The notes below the pieces were generated by a model. The model saw only the letters and a program-made list of their open reading frames with translations. It was not told the DNA's origin and ran no database searches. From assembly GCA_020026375.1 (NCBI GenBank), contig JAHHQN010000007.1:1-64000 (forward strand): a stretch of DNA of 64,000 bases. The letters are read 5' to 3'. Positions 54,850 through 63,797 of the stretch are shown here, one piece after another; the stretch's first letter is position 1; the number at the start of each line of letters is the position of its first letter. The position numbers and the translations under genes were made by a program. Source of the DNA: Alistipes sp. Lineage in GTDB: Bacteria; Bacteroidota; Bacteroidia; Bacteroidales; Rikenellaceae.

Positions 54850-55824
54850 ATGACAGAAGCTGTTGGAAAGGAGATAGAAATCGATGGGGTAGACCCCAGA
54901 GAGCTGTACGGCCCGCAGAATGCGTATCTTGAACAGATGAAATCGCTGTTCCCGGAGTTGAAAATCATTGCACGCGGCTCGTCGCTCAAGGTGTTGGGTG
55001 CCGATGCCGAGACCGCCCGTTTCGAGAAGCATCTTCACGGACTTGTGGCCTACTATCTGAAGTACGGCCATATCTCGACACAGGTTATCGACCAGTGCTT
55101 TGCCGGTCGCATTGCCGAGCAGCAGGATACGCCTGTGGACAAGGATGTGATTGTCTACGGCAATGGCGGCAATATCATTCGTGCGCGTACTCCCAATCAG
55201 GAGAAACTGGTGAAGATGTACGAGAAGAACGATTTGCTGTTTGCGGTCGGTCCTGCCGGTTCGGGCAAAACCTACACGGCCATTGCACTGGCGGTGAGGG
55301 CTTTGAAGGAGAAGGAGGTCAAGCGGTTGATTCTCACCCGTCCGGCCGTGGAGGCCGGCGAGAAACTGGGATTTCTGCCCGGCGACATGAAGGACAAGCT
55401 CGATCCCTATCTGCAACCGCTCTACGATGCGCTCAACGACATGATTCCTCCCGCCAAACTGGCCAAGTACATGGAGGAAGGGGCGGTGCAGATTGCGCCG
55501 CTGGCCTACATGCGCGGCCGCACGCTCGACAATGCCTTCGTCATTCTCGATGAGGCGCAGAACACGACGCTCTCGCAAATCAAGATGTTTCTCACGCGTA
55601 TGGGCCGCAACGCCCGTTTCATCGTCACGGGCGATGTCACGCAGATTGACCTGCCCAAAAAGAGCGACAGCGGACTGGTGCGTGCCATGAATATCCTTCG
55701 TGAGGTGAAGGGTATCGGCATTGTGGAGTTCGGCAAACAGGACATCATCAGACACAAATTGGTAAAATATATTGTCGAGGCATTTGACAAAGATGCCCAT
55801 AGCAATGAAACAACTGAACATTAA
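54850..55824 (+). CDS. PhoH family ATPase
   Basis: Cytoplasmic P-loop protein of 324 residues. Walker A is AVGPAGSGKTYTAIALA near residue 135, Walker B is FVILDEAQNTT, and LTRPAVEAGEKLGFLPGDM is a PhoH hallmark. It may have an RNA-related helicase/nuclease-associated role, but the exact function is not settled. It lies in a same-strand run with pepD. Confidence 0.93.
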   Translation: MTEAVGKEIEIDGVDPRELYGPQNAYLEQMKSLFPELKIIARGSSLKVLGADAETARFEKHLHGLVAYYLKYGHISTQVIDQCFAGRIAEQQDTPVDKDVIVYGNGGNIIRARTPNQEKLVKMYEKNDLLFAVGPAGSGKTYTAIALAVRALKEKEVKRLILTRPAVEAGEKLGFLPGDMKDKLDPYLQPLYDALNDMIPPAKLAKYMEEGAVQIAPLAYMRGRTLDNAFVILDEAQNTTLSQIKMFLTRMGRNARFIVTGDVTQIDLPKKSDSGLVRAMNILREVKGIGIVEFGKQDIIRHKLVKYIVEAFDKDAHSNETTEH

Positions 55825-55836
55825 AACGTATAGATT

Positions 55837-57300
55837 ATGGACAGAAACTTAACGGCTTTGAAGCCTGCTCTCGTTTGGAAGCATTTTTCCGAGATTACAC
55901 GCATTCCGCGTCCTTCTCACCACGAAGAGAAAATCAGAAAGTATATCCTCGATTTTGCCGCTGCACTGGGATTGGAGCATAAGGAGGACGAGGCGCACAA
56001 TGTGTACGTTCGTAAGGCTGCCTCAAAGGGTATGGAGGACAAGAAGGGGGTAGTGCTTCAGGCACACCTCGACATGGTTCCCCAGAAGAACAACGATAAG
56101 GTATTTGATTTCGAGAAAGATGCCATCGACGCATATATCGACGGCGATTGGGTGACGGCCGACGGTACGACACTGGGTGCCGACAACGGTATCGGTGCGG
56201 CAGCCATTCTGGCGGTACTGGAGGACGACACTTTGGTCCACGGTCCCATCGAGGCTCTCTTTACGGCTACCGAGGAGACCGGCATGGACGGTGCATTCGG
56301 TCTGAAGGGCGGTCTGTTGCAGGGCGACATTCTCCTGAACCTCGATTCGGAGACCGAGGGCGAACTTTATGTGGGTTGTGCCGGCGGTCTTGATGTCAAC
56401 ATTTGCATGAACTATCCTTCCGAGGCGGCTCCCTGTGAGGGTTACACCGCAGCTCGCCTGACGGTGAAGGGTCTCAAGGGCGGTCACTCCGGCATTCAGA
56501 TTGTCTGCCAGCGTGCCAATGCCAATAAGACCCTCTTCCGCTTCATCAATGCGATGATGGAGCAGCACGGTCTGCTGCTGGTTTCGGTCGACGGCGGCGG
56601 TTTGAGAAATGCCATTCCGCGCGAGGCTGAGGCGACAGTGCTGGTCAAGACCGAGGAGTATGCGGCTGTCGAGGCGGCTTTGGCGGCTTACGAGAAGACC
56701 GTCATTGCCGAGTATGCGGGTATTGAGGAGAGCATATCCGTCAAAATGGAGCAGTGCGACATGCCCGAACAGATGATGGGGCGCGAAGAGGCGATCAAAC
56801 TCACACGTTGCGTGGTGGCCTGCCCCAACGGCGTAATGAAGATGTCGATGTCGATGCACGGTCTGGTGCAGACTTCGACCAATCTGGCACGTGTGGTCTC
56901 CGACGGCAAGTGTGTGAAGTTGCAGTGTCTGATTCGCAGCTCCGTCAGAAGTGAGAAGGAGGAGCTGGGTGCAGCCATCAAGGCCCTCTTCTCGATGGCC
57001 GGTGCCAATACCGAGCTTACGGGCAGCTATGATGGTTGGAATCCCAACATGGAGTCTCCCATTCTGAAGGCCATGACCCTCTCCTATGAGCAGCTCTACA
57101 ATCAGAAGCCTGCCATTACGGCCATTCATGCCGGTCTGGAGTGCGGTATCATCGGTTCGAATTATCCCAATCTGGATATGATTTCGTTTGGTCCTACCAT
57201 CTGCTATCCCCACTCTCCCGACGAGAAGGTTAACATCGCTTCGGTGGCCAAGTTCTACGACTTCCTCGTCCAGACGCTGAAGAATGTTCCTCAAAAGTAA
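55837..57300 (+). CDS. pepD: Aminoacyl-histidine dipeptidase (M20 family)
   Basis: Zinc dipeptidase of the PepD/Xaa-His group, 487 residues. Metal ligands lie in LQAHLDMVPQKN (first His/Asp), GTTLGADNGIGAA and the catalytic Glu in ATEETGMDGAFGL. The dimerisation domain starts near KGLKGGHSGIQI. No signal peptide, so cytoplasmic. Its stop codon shares its last base with the next ATG (TAATG). Confidence 0.94.
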   Translation: MDRNLTALKPALVWKHFSEITRIPRPSHHEEKIRKYILDFAAALGLEHKEDEAHNVYVRKAASKGMEDKKGVVLQAHLDMVPQKNNDKVFDFEKDAIDAYIDGDWVTADGTTLGADNGIGAAAILAVLEDDTLVHGPIEALFTATEETGMDGAFGLKGGLLQGDILLNLDSETEGELYVGCAGGLDVNICMNYPSEAAPCEGYTAARLTVKGLKGGHSGIQIVCQRANANKTLFRFINAMMEQHGLLLVSVDGGGLRNAIPREAEATVLVKTEEYAAVEAALAAYEKTVIAEYAGIEESISVKMEQCDMPEQMMGREEAIKLTRCVVACPNGVMKMSMSMHGLVQTSTNLARVVSDGKCVKLQCLIRSSVRSEKEELGAAIKALFSMAGANTELTGSYDGWNPNMESPILKAMTLSYEQLYNQKPAITAIHAGLECGIIGSNYPNLDMISFGPTICYPHSPDEKVNIASVAKFYDFLVQTLKNVPQK

Positions 57301-58310
57301 TGAGTTTGGAAAATAACGGAAACAAATGGTTTGTCATCGTCAATCCCGTGGCCGGAGGAGGCCGCGGGCTTGACCATTTTCCACTGATATCCAAACTTTT
57401 GAGAGATGCCCACATTTTGTGTGAGCCAGTTTTCACCGAACATAAGTTCCATGCCACGGAGCTGACGGTGACGGCTGTCAACGAGGGGTATCGCAAGATT
57501 ATCGTTGTGGGCGGCGATGGCACGATGCACGAGGTGGTCAACGGTCTGTTCATTCAGCAGAAGGTGCGCCCCGATGAGGTGTTGCTGGCCGTCATCGGTG
57601 TGGGTTCCGACAACGAGTGGGTGAGGACCTTCGGTCTGAACAATCGCTATGTCGACACGGTGAAGGCCATTGCCGACGAGTATTCGTTCCTGCAAGATGT
57701 CGGTGTGGTGTCGTATGAAGAGTCACACTACCGCCAGAGCCGCTACTTTGCCAATGTGGCCGGTGTGGGCTTCGATGCGCAGATCACCCGAAAACTGACC
57801 CACCTCAAGAAGAAGGGACATCGCAGCCGTTTCCGCACGACATGGTGTCTCATCAAGTCGTTCTTCCGCTACAAATCCACGGGTGTCAAGGTGTGGGTCG
57901 ATGACAAACTGGTCTACAACAACCTGCTTTTCTCGGCCGCCATCGGTATCTGCAAGTACAACGGTAGCGGTGTGCAACTGCTGCCCGAAGCCGTGGCCGA
58001 CGACGGCATGCTCGACTTGTCGTTGTTCCGTCCCATTCACTTCTGGCATCTGCTGTTCCGTTTCCACTACCTGTTCAATGGCGGTATCTACCGTATCCGT
58101 CACATCATTCAGGAGCGCGGCAGCCATATCCGCATCGAGTCGTCGCCCGAGGTTTCGGTCGAGGTTGACGGTGAACTTCTGGGAGAGACTCCCCTGGAGT
58201 TTTCGGTGCTGCACAAGGCCATAAGAATCGTGGTGGGCGAAAAATTCTACCACAAGATGGAGGAGCAGGAGAAGGCACTCAAACAGGCGTCCGATACAAC
58301 TGGGGCATAA
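57300..58310 (+). CDS. Diacylglycerol/sphingoid-type lipid kinase family protein
   Basis: A 336-residue DAGK-catalytic-domain protein. The N-terminal nucleotide motif is IVNPVAGGGRGLDHF and the kinase signature is IVVGGDGTMHEVVNGLF (about residues 64-80). The late block ESSPEVSVEVDGELLGETPL is typical of YegS/DgkB-like kinases. It probably phosphorylates diacylglycerol or a sphingoid base, both plausible in Bacteroidota. It overlaps the pepD stop by one base; last gene of its run. Confidence 0.88.
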   Translation: MSLENNGNKWFVIVNPVAGGGRGLDHFPLISKLLRDAHILCEPVFTEHKFHATELTVTAVNEGYRKIIVVGGDGTMHEVVNGLFIQQKVRPDEVLLAVIGVGSDNEWVRTFGLNNRYVDTVKAIADEYSFLQDVGVVSYEESHYRQSRYFANVAGVGFDAQITRKLTHLKKKGHRSRFRTTWCLIKSFFRYKSTGVKVWVDDKLVYNNLLFSAAIGICKYNGSGVQLLPEAVADDGMLDLSLFRPIHFWHLLFRFHYLFNGGIYRIRHIIQERGSHIRIESSPEVSVEVDGELLGETPLEFSVLHKAIRIVVGEKFYHKMEEQEKALKQASDTTGA

Positions 58311-58336
58311 CTTCATAGGAACACTCAGAGCATATG

Positions 58337-58374
58337 AAAAAAGAGCAGCACAATGTTGTGCTGCTCTTTTTTTT
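58337..58374. terminator. Bidirectional terminator
   Basis: A 17-bp stem (AAAAAAGAGCAGCACAA with its complement) and two-base loop, with T-runs in both directions. It separates the converging lipid kinase gene and the broken lipoprotein gene. Confidence 0.92.
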
Positions 58375-58387
58375 GTGAGATGAATGT

Positions 58388-58960
58388 CTAATTGGCTGTC
58401 TCCACGACTTCCACTTCAGCCACCACCCAATCGAAAAGGTCGTTGGCACATTGGCTCTCCATCTGGCGGATTTTCGATTTGTCGGTCGTGTCGTTGAGTA
58501 TGGCGATGACGAACTGCTGCATGGTGAAGGTGGTGTTGACCTTTCCGGCGAAGCATTTGTAGAACTGGTGTTGCTGTTCAAGCGTCAGCCCCTGAGGCAG
58601 GATACCCTATTCCACGAGGAAGTTGTAGGGGTAGATGCGGCGCATGTTGCGGGCGTCCTCGTTGAGTTCCTGCACGATGGTCTCCACCACCATGACATCG
58701 ACGGTGTCGGCTGCGCCCTGCATCTGTATAAACGAAGTGTAGACGGGATACTCGTGTTCGATAAGGTGGGTTACCTCGTGGGCGAAGGCATCGTATTCGG
58801 CATCGGTCATCTGGTTGAGATATACCATCTTGCGGTAATCCTTCAGTGCGTCGCGCAGCTCTTTGCGCTGTTGCTGATTCCAGCCGTTCTGATTGTTGCA
58901 GCTCGAAATACCCAGCGCGAACAAAAGCATCAGGGGAACAAAAAGTAGAAATTTTTTCAT
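58388..58960 (-). pseudogene. Small lipoprotein gene interrupted by an in-frame TAG
   Basis: The first part (58960-58607, 117 residues) has signal and lipobox ALGISSC (Cys21), then helical sequence (QQQRKELRDALKDYRKMVYL). A TAG at 58607-58609 follows NFLVE. The frame then remains open for 72 codons to TAG at 58388, reading GILPQGLTLEQQHQFYKCFA, VNTTFTMQQFVIAILNDTTD and ANDLFDWVVAEVEVVETAN, with amphipathic helices in keeping with the first part. A single CAG-to-TAG change explains it. Full length would be 190 residues. Function unknown; I do not recognise the family. Confidence 0.75.
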
Positions 58961-59045
58961 ATCATCGTTGATTTTTAGGTTTTACATCTTGGTCATGTGC
59001 AATCCGTATGCCAAAAATTGTGTATCTTTCGAGAAAAACAGGAAT

Positions 59046-59429
59046 ATGGATATTATGGAGTTCCGAGAGTATTGCCTCTCGTTGCCGATGGTGGAGGAGA
59101 CCACTCCGTTTGATGAAGACACACTGGTATATAAAATAGGTGGCAAGATATTCGCCTGTGGCAATATGACGCATTTCGACGAGATTGCCGTCAAGTGTGA
59201 CCCTGCCGAGGTGGAGACCCTGCGCGACAGCTCTCCCGACATTACGGCTCCCCGTTACTTTAACAAGAAGCATTGGAACAGTGTGCATGTGAATGGCGAT
59301 TTGCCGCTGGAGACGGTGCAGGAACTTATCCGCAAATCCTATTGGCTGGTGTTGCGCAAGAGCGTTACTCCGAAGTCGCTCCGCGATGAATTAGTAGCCA
59401 TGGTGCAAAAATGCGGTTTGTCGGAGTAG
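59046..59429 (+). CDS. MmcQ/YjbR family protein
   Basis: A 127-residue cytoplasmic protein of the MmcQ/YjbR (CyaY-like fold) family: FREYCLSLPMVEETTPFDED at the N-terminus, VYKIGGKIFACGN, VKCDPAEVETLRD, and the C-terminal SYWLVLRKSVTPKSLRDEL. The family is linked to DNA binding by fold but has no firm biochemical role. I start at ATG 59046 (MDIMEF); 59055 is an alternative, and upstream starts would add an unrelated leader. It stands alone. Confidence 0.85.
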   Translation: MDIMEFREYCLSLPMVEETTPFDEDTLVYKIGGKIFACGNMTHFDEIAVKCDPAEVETLRDSSPDITAPRYFNKKHWNSVHVNGDLPLETVQELIRKSYWLVLRKSVTPKSLRDELVAMVQKCGLSE

Positions 59430-59517
59430 ATTTTTTGCACAATCCGATAAAAGGTGCGAAATTTGTAGCTGAATATCAAAGCATGCGCTCCGGGGGTGCA
59501 TGCCGTTATCTTTTTAT

Positions 59518-61977
59518 ATGAGCAATAAGGTTAGAAAGGAGACGTTCCCCATTGTGGGAATGAACTGTGCATCGTGTGCAGCACGAGTGGACAAGACACT
59601 CAATGCAGTGAAGGGTGTCGAATCGGCCAATGTGAACTATGCGGCCGCAACGGCGCAGGTGATTTTCGATGAGGAGCTTTGCTCGGTCGGAAATTTGCAG
59701 GCTGCGGTACATCATGCAGGTTATGAGTTGCTGGCTGCATCGGCCGGCGACGGCCGGTCGGTGATGGACGAAGCGGCTGAGGAGCGCAGAAAGCGATTCG
59801 AGAGTCTCAAGCGCGACACGCTCATTGCCGGCGTGCTGGGTTTTGCGGTTTTTGTCCTCAGCATGTTTTTCATGGAATCTACAGAGGTGAAGTATGTGAT
59901 ATGGGGATTGGCGACGGTGGTTGTCTTCTTCCCCGGACGACGTTTCTATGTCAACGCCTGGCGGCAGCTGCTTCATTTCACCTCCAATATGGACACTCTG
60001 GTGGCTGTGAGTACGGGTATTGCCTATCTGTTCAGCGTGTTCAATCTGCTGATGCCCGAATTCTGGTTGTCACGAGGGGTGACGCCTCATCTCTACTTCG
60101 AATCGTCGACCGTCATCATCGCATTCATATTGCTGGGCCGCCTTCTGGAGAGCCGCGCCAAGCAGAATACCTCCGATGCCATCGGCAAGTTGATGGGACT
60201 CCAACCCAAACTGGTCACCGTTGTGGGGGCTGCGGGCGAGGAACTGTTGCCCATCGACAGGGTACAGGTTGGCGATATGATTGCCGTTCACCCCGGTGAG
60301 CGGATTGCCGTCGACGGTGTGGTTGTCGAGGGGGAATCCTATGTCGACGAGAGCATGTTGAGCGGTGAGCCTGTCCCCGTACTCAAGAAACAGGAGGCGC
60401 GTGTATATGCCGGAACGATGAATCAGAAGGGTGCTTTCCGTTTCCGTGCCGGAAAGGTGGGGGCCGATACCGTACTGTCGCAGATTATCCGCATGGTGCA
60501 GGACGCGCAGGGCAGCAAGGCTCCCATACAGAAGACCGTCGACCGTGTGGCCGGCATTTTCGTGCCGACAATCATCTCCATCGCAATCTTCACTTTTGCA
60601 ATGTGGAGTATCTTCGCCACTGAGGACGCATTTCCTCATGCCCTGTTGACAGCCGTAACGGTGCTGATTATTGCCTGCCCCTGCGCATTGGGACTGGCGA
60701 CTCCCACGGCGATTATGGTCGGTATCGGCAAGGGCGCCGAAACAGGTATTCTGATTAAGGATGCCGAGAGTCTCGAAATCGCCCACAACACCGATTGTGT
60801 GGTGTTGGACAAGACGGGAACCGTGACTGAAGGTCACCCCGATGTGGCAGAGACGCTTTGGGAAGACAATGTCAACAGAAGTTTGCTTGAATTGCTCCTC
60901 CACGGATTGGAGAGTCGCTCCGAACACCCGATTTCCGATGCCGTTGTCCGCTCCCTGGGAATGAGACCTTCGGTTGAACTCGACTCGTTTGCGGTGATTC
61001 CCGGTAAGGGTGTGACCGGAAGTCGAGAGGGCGTGACCTACTATGTGGGCAGCCTGTCGCTCATGGAGGAGAAGAGTATCCGGATGTCGGCCTACATGAA
61101 GGCCAAATGCAGGAGATGGGCCGCCGATGCACATACTGTGGTGGTCTTTGCCGATGAGGAGCGCGCTCTGGCCGCCTTCGCCGTCAGCGACAAGATAAAG
61201 TCCACGTCGGTGGCCGCCATTGCCCGTCTTCACCAGATGGGTGTCGAGGTGGTGCTGCTCACGGGTGACCATCGTGGTGCGGCCGAAGCCGTGGCGCGCA
61301 AGGTGGGAATCCGACAGGTGGTGGCTGAAGCCCTGCCGCAGGACAAGGCCGCATTGATTCGGAGGTTGCAGCAGGAGGGTAAGGTGGTGGCTATGGCCGG
61401 TGACGGTATCAACGATAGTGCCGCACTGGCGCAGGCCGACCTGAGCATCGCCATGGGACGCGGCAGTGACATCGCGATGGATACCGCCACGGTGACCATT
61501 CTCTCGTCCGATTTGGAGAAGATTCCCGAGATGATACATCTTTCGCGACTCACCGTGAAGACCATTCATCAGAATCTGGTGTGGGCCTTCGTCTATAATA
61601 TGATAGGTATCCCCATTGCCGCAGGCGCTCTCTATCCGCTCAATGGTTTTCTGCTCAACCCCATGATTGGCGGTGCGGCGATGGCTTTCAGTAGTGTGAG
61701 CGTTGTAAGCAACAGTTTGAGACTCAAACGTAAAAAAATTCAATTAACTCATAAAACAGTAAAGACCATGACAAAGAAATTCAGCGTCAACGGCATGATG
61801 TGTGACCACTGCCGCCGCCATGTGGAAGATGCACTCAACAGCATCGAAGGTGTAAAGGCTACCGTAACCCTCAATCCCGCAGTTGCGGAGGTGGAGTTTA
61901 GCGGCAAGGAGCTCTCGCTCGACGAGTTGCAGGAAGTGGTGCTGGATAAGGCCGGCGATTATAAACTGATGGCATAA
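59518..61977 (+). CDS. copA: Copper-type P1B ATPase with an in-frame C-terminal HMA (CopZ-like) domain
   Basis: Inner-membrane copper exporter, 819 residues. An N-terminal heavy-metal domain has GMNCASCAARV; the transport site is CPCALGLATPTAIM; the phosphorylation site is DKTGTVTEGHP; the hinge is AMAGDGINDSAALAQADLS. The ATPase core ends at NSLRLKRKK, where normal CopA stops. Here the frame continues through a linker into a second HMA domain (NGMMCDHCRRHVEDALNS) starting at an internal ATG (61768). Alternative frames stop at once (61745-61747 and 61752-61754), next to an A7 tract (61732-61738). The start is the ATG at 59518; one at 59500 adds six residues. Confidence 0.88.
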   Translation: MSNKVRKETFPIVGMNCASCAARVDKTLNAVKGVESANVNYAAATAQVIFDEELCSVGNLQAAVHHAGYELLAASAGDGRSVMDEAAEERRKRFESLKRDTLIAGVLGFAVFVLSMFFMESTEVKYVIWGLATVVVFFPGRRFYVNAWRQLLHFTSNMDTLVAVSTGIAYLFSVFNLLMPEFWLSRGVTPHLYFESSTVIIAFILLGRLLESRAKQNTSDAIGKLMGLQPKLVTVVGAAGEELLPIDRVQVGDMIAVHPGERIAVDGVVVEGESYVDESMLSGEPVPVLKKQEARVYAGTMNQKGAFRFRAGKVGADTVLSQIIRMVQDAQGSKAPIQKTVDRVAGIFVPTIISIAIFTFAMWSIFATEDAFPHALLTAVTVLIIACPCALGLATPTAIMVGIGKGAETGILIKDAESLEIAHNTDCVVLDKTGTVTEGHPDVAETLWEDNVNRSLLELLLHGLESRSEHPISDAVVRSLGMRPSVELDSFAVIPGKGVTGSREGVTYYVGSLSLMEEKSIRMSAYMKAKCRRWAADAHTVVVFADEERALAAFAVSDKIKSTSVAAIARLHQMGVEVVLLTGDHRGAAEAVARKVGIRQVVAEALPQDKAALIRRLQQEGKVVAMAGDGINDSAALAQADLSIAMGRGSDIAMDTATVTILSSDLEKIPEMIHLSRLTVKTIHQNLVWAFVYNMIGIPIAAGALYPLNGFLLNPMIGGAAMAFSSVSVVSNSLRLKRKKIQLTHKTVKTMTKKFSVNGMMCDHCRRHVEDALNSIEGVKATVTLNPAVAEVEFSGKELSLDELQEVVLDKAGDYKLMA
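61768..61977 (+). CDS. CopZ-like metal chaperone domain, possible internal start
   Basis: In-frame 69-codon segment at the 3' end of the copper ATPase gene. It begins with ATG after an A-rich stretch and has GMMCDHC metal-binding wording and a complete HMA fold length. In many relatives such a domain is a separate small protein. It may be made from this ATG as a free chaperone, as the tail of the ATPase, or both; the sequence alone does not decide. Confidence 0.4.
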   Translation: MTKKFSVNGMMCDHCRRHVEDALNSIEGVKATVTLNPAVAEVEFSGKELSLDELQEVVLDKAGDYKLMA

Positions 61978-62085
61978 AAAGGCCGAAATTTCCGAATTGT
62001 GGTGCGAGAAGTGGCCGAGAGTGTTTGTTTTGTAAGATAGATTATTATTTTTGGGAAAATCCTTTTAAAAATATCTGCTAAAATC

Positions 62086-62116
62086 TTGCAAATTAAAAAT
62101 AAATAGTCTATCTTTA
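62086..62116 (+). promoter_or_regulatory. Promoter of the DUF2007 gene
   Basis: TTG (62086-62088), a 20-base spacer, then TATCTTTA (62109-62116), one base off TAnnTTTG, 24 bases before the ATG. Confidence 0.6.
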
Positions 62117-62140
62117 ACTAACAAATAAAAAACAAGAGCT

Positions 62141-62350
62141 ATGGTAGATGAAACTATGGTTGTATTAGCCGAGTACAACACAATTACGGAAGCCGAGATT
62201 ACTAAATCGATACTCGACAGCGCCGGAATATGGTCGACAATACAAAACGAGTATATGTCATCTATATATCCGACAGGAGTTATGCCTGCTGCTGTTGCAG
62301 TTAGGAGTAGCGATCTCGATAAAGCCAAGGAACTGCTTAAGAACAGATAG
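62141..62350 (+). CDS. DUF2007-type small protein
   Basis: A 69-residue protein (MVVLAEYNTITEAEITKSIL, later AAVAVRSSDLDKAKELLKN) matching the DUF2007 putative signal-transducing family: beta-alpha-beta-beta-alpha-beta with alternate hydrophobics. It has its own promoter and a terminator at 62392-62431. Role unknown. Confidence 0.8.
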   Translation: MVDETMVVLAEYNTITEAEITKSILDSAGIWSTIQNEYMSSIYPTGVMPAAVAVRSSDLDKAKELLKNR

Positions 62351-62391
62351 ATGTCTGTTTGAGTTTGTAATTATTGATAAAATTAGTTGCA

Positions 62392-62431
62392 GGGGAGAAG
62401 TCGATGTGAATCCACTTCTCTCCAATTTTTT
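62392..62431 (+). terminator. Terminator after the DUF2007 gene
   Basis: GGGGAGAAGT (62392-62401) pairs with ACTTCTCTCC (62413-62422), one wobble, followed by a seven-T run. Confidence 0.85.
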
Positions 62432-62466
62432 TATTAATATTAGATAAAATATTAAAAAATGCCGAT

Positions 62467-62982
62467 ATGATGCATTCACGATGTCTTTACAATGTGCTGC
62501 TGCCGTTGTGGCTGCTGTTGGTCTTTCCGCAACTGTGGGGAATAAGTCTGCTGCTGAGTTTTGTGGTGGATATTCTGGTATTGGCGGCTGCGATGAAATA
62601 TTATGCAGTGGGTGAGATTCGCCGGAATGCGAGGCGGAGTATTCTCAGAGTGTGGATAAGTGGTCTGGTGGCCGATTTGATAGGGTTGACACTCCTTTGG
62701 GTGGGCGTCATGCTTCCGATGATTGTGGCGGCCGAATCGTGGTGGGTGACTACGGTGTGCGAGCCGCTGATGATGAATCCCTGGGTATCGATGCCCGCGT
62801 TGCTGTATATGACGGTGTGTATTGGTGTGACTGCGGTGGCTATTTATCAGTTCAATAGCAGATGGGCCTTGTGCAGGGTGGTGGAGGACGAGGAGCAGAG
62901 AAAGCGTATCGCACGTGCGATGGCGGTCTTTACAACGCCTTATCTGTTCTATTTGCCGACAACGTGGCTTTATGCGTGGTAA
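62467..62982 (+). CDS. Uncharacterised multi-pass membrane protein
   Basis: A 171-residue hydrophobic protein with about four to five membrane segments: LLPLWLLLVFPQLWGISLLL, then VVDILVLAAAMKYYAVG, LIGLTLLWVGVMLPMIVAA and ALLYMTVCIGVTAVAIYQF, ending near TPYLFYLPTTWLYAW. Between segments 2 and 3 lies a basic loop (EIRRNARRSILRVW). I recognise no family. It starts 116 bases after the DUF2007 stop and ends before a bidirectional terminator. Coding character (no internal stops, sensible topology) supports it as a real gene. Confidence 0.7.
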   Translation: MMHSRCLYNVLLPLWLLLVFPQLWGISLLLSFVVDILVLAAAMKYYAVGEIRRNARRSILRVWISGLVADLIGLTLLWVGVMLPMIVAAESWWVTTVCEPLMMNPWVSMPALLYMTVCIGVTAVAIYQFNSRWALCRVVEDEEQRKRIARAMAVFTTPYLFYLPTTWLYAW

Positions 62983-63000
62983 ATCCTCAGCAAATGATAT

Positions 63001-63040
63001 AATAAAAGCGAAACACTCTTTCGGGTGTTTCGCTTTTATT
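63001..63040. terminator. Bidirectional terminator between the membrane protein gene and aroE
   Basis: AATAAAAGCGAAACAC (63001-63016) pairs with GTGTTTCGCTTTTATT (63025-63040), T-rich on both exits. The flanking genes converge here. Confidence 0.88.
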
Positions 63041-63055
63041 TTCCGTATTACGGTT

Positions 63056-63793
63056 TTATCGGTCGTTCCAGATCCTCCATGAAGCTTCGGCCTGTGCCTT
63101 CAACATACACTCTCCGTTGATGACTCGAGCTCCGCGCTGCATGCCGAAGTCGAGAAACTGCGTTACGGCAGGATTATAGACCAGGTCGAAGAGATAGTGT
63201 GACGGCGTCACATAGGCGTAGGGGATACGCGGCGCCGAGTCCACATCGGGAAATGTCCCGACGGGGGTGGCATTGATGATAAGACGGCTCTCTTCGACTA
63301 CGTCACACGGGAGGTTGTCGTAGGTGTAGTTGCTCTTGGCGGCATCGCGCGACACGATGACATAGGGGATATTGCGCTCGGCCAGTACAAACTGTACGGC
63401 CAGCGAAGCACCGCCCGTACCCAACACAATGGCCTGCTCGATGTCGTCGGCCCCCAGAAGTAGGTTCAGTGAGTCGCGGATACCCAGCACATCGGTGTTG
63501 TGACCCGACAGTGTGCCGTCGGCTTCCCTGTGGAGACAGTTGACCGCACCGACCATCTGTGCCTCGTAGGAGAGGGTGTCGATGAAACGCATGACCTCTC
63601 TCTTGTAGGGTATGGTGACGTTCAGCCCTTCGATGTCGGGATTTTCGAGCAGTCGGGGCAGGTCGTCGATTTGAGGCAACTCGTAGAGCGAGTAGCGGCA
63701 GTCGGAGAGGCTTTCGCGCGAGAATTTCTCGGTGAAATACCGCTCCGAAGCTGAATGCTTCAAGCTCCGTCCGATGAGACCGAATTGTCGCAT
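63056..63793 (-). CDS. aroE: Shikimate dehydrogenase
   Basis: NADPH-dependent reduction of 3-dehydroshikimate in the chorismate pathway. Substrate-binding residues lie in FGLIGRSLKHSASERYF and GLNVTIPYKREVM (the catalytic Lys), and GHNTDVLG carries the paired Asp. The nucleotide fold is IVLGTGGASLAVQFVL, and NATPVGTFPD is typical. Length 245 residues is at the short end, as usual for Bacteroidota. The gene upstream (63798-64000) is on the same strand 4 bases away, so they are probably cotranscribed. Confidence 0.94.
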   Translation of the reverse strand: MRQFGLIGRSLKHSASERYFTEKFSRESLSDCRYSLYELPQIDDLPRLLENPDIEGLNVTIPYKREVMRFIDTLSYEAQMVGAVNCLHREADGTLSGHNTDVLGIRDSLNLLLGADDIEQAIVLGTGGASLAVQFVLAERNIPYVIVSRDAAKSNYTYDNLPCDVVEESRLIINATPVGTFPDVDSAPRIPYAYVTPSHYLFDLVYNPAVTQFLDFGMQRGARVINGECMLKAQAEASWRIWNDR

Positions 63794-63797
63794 GATG

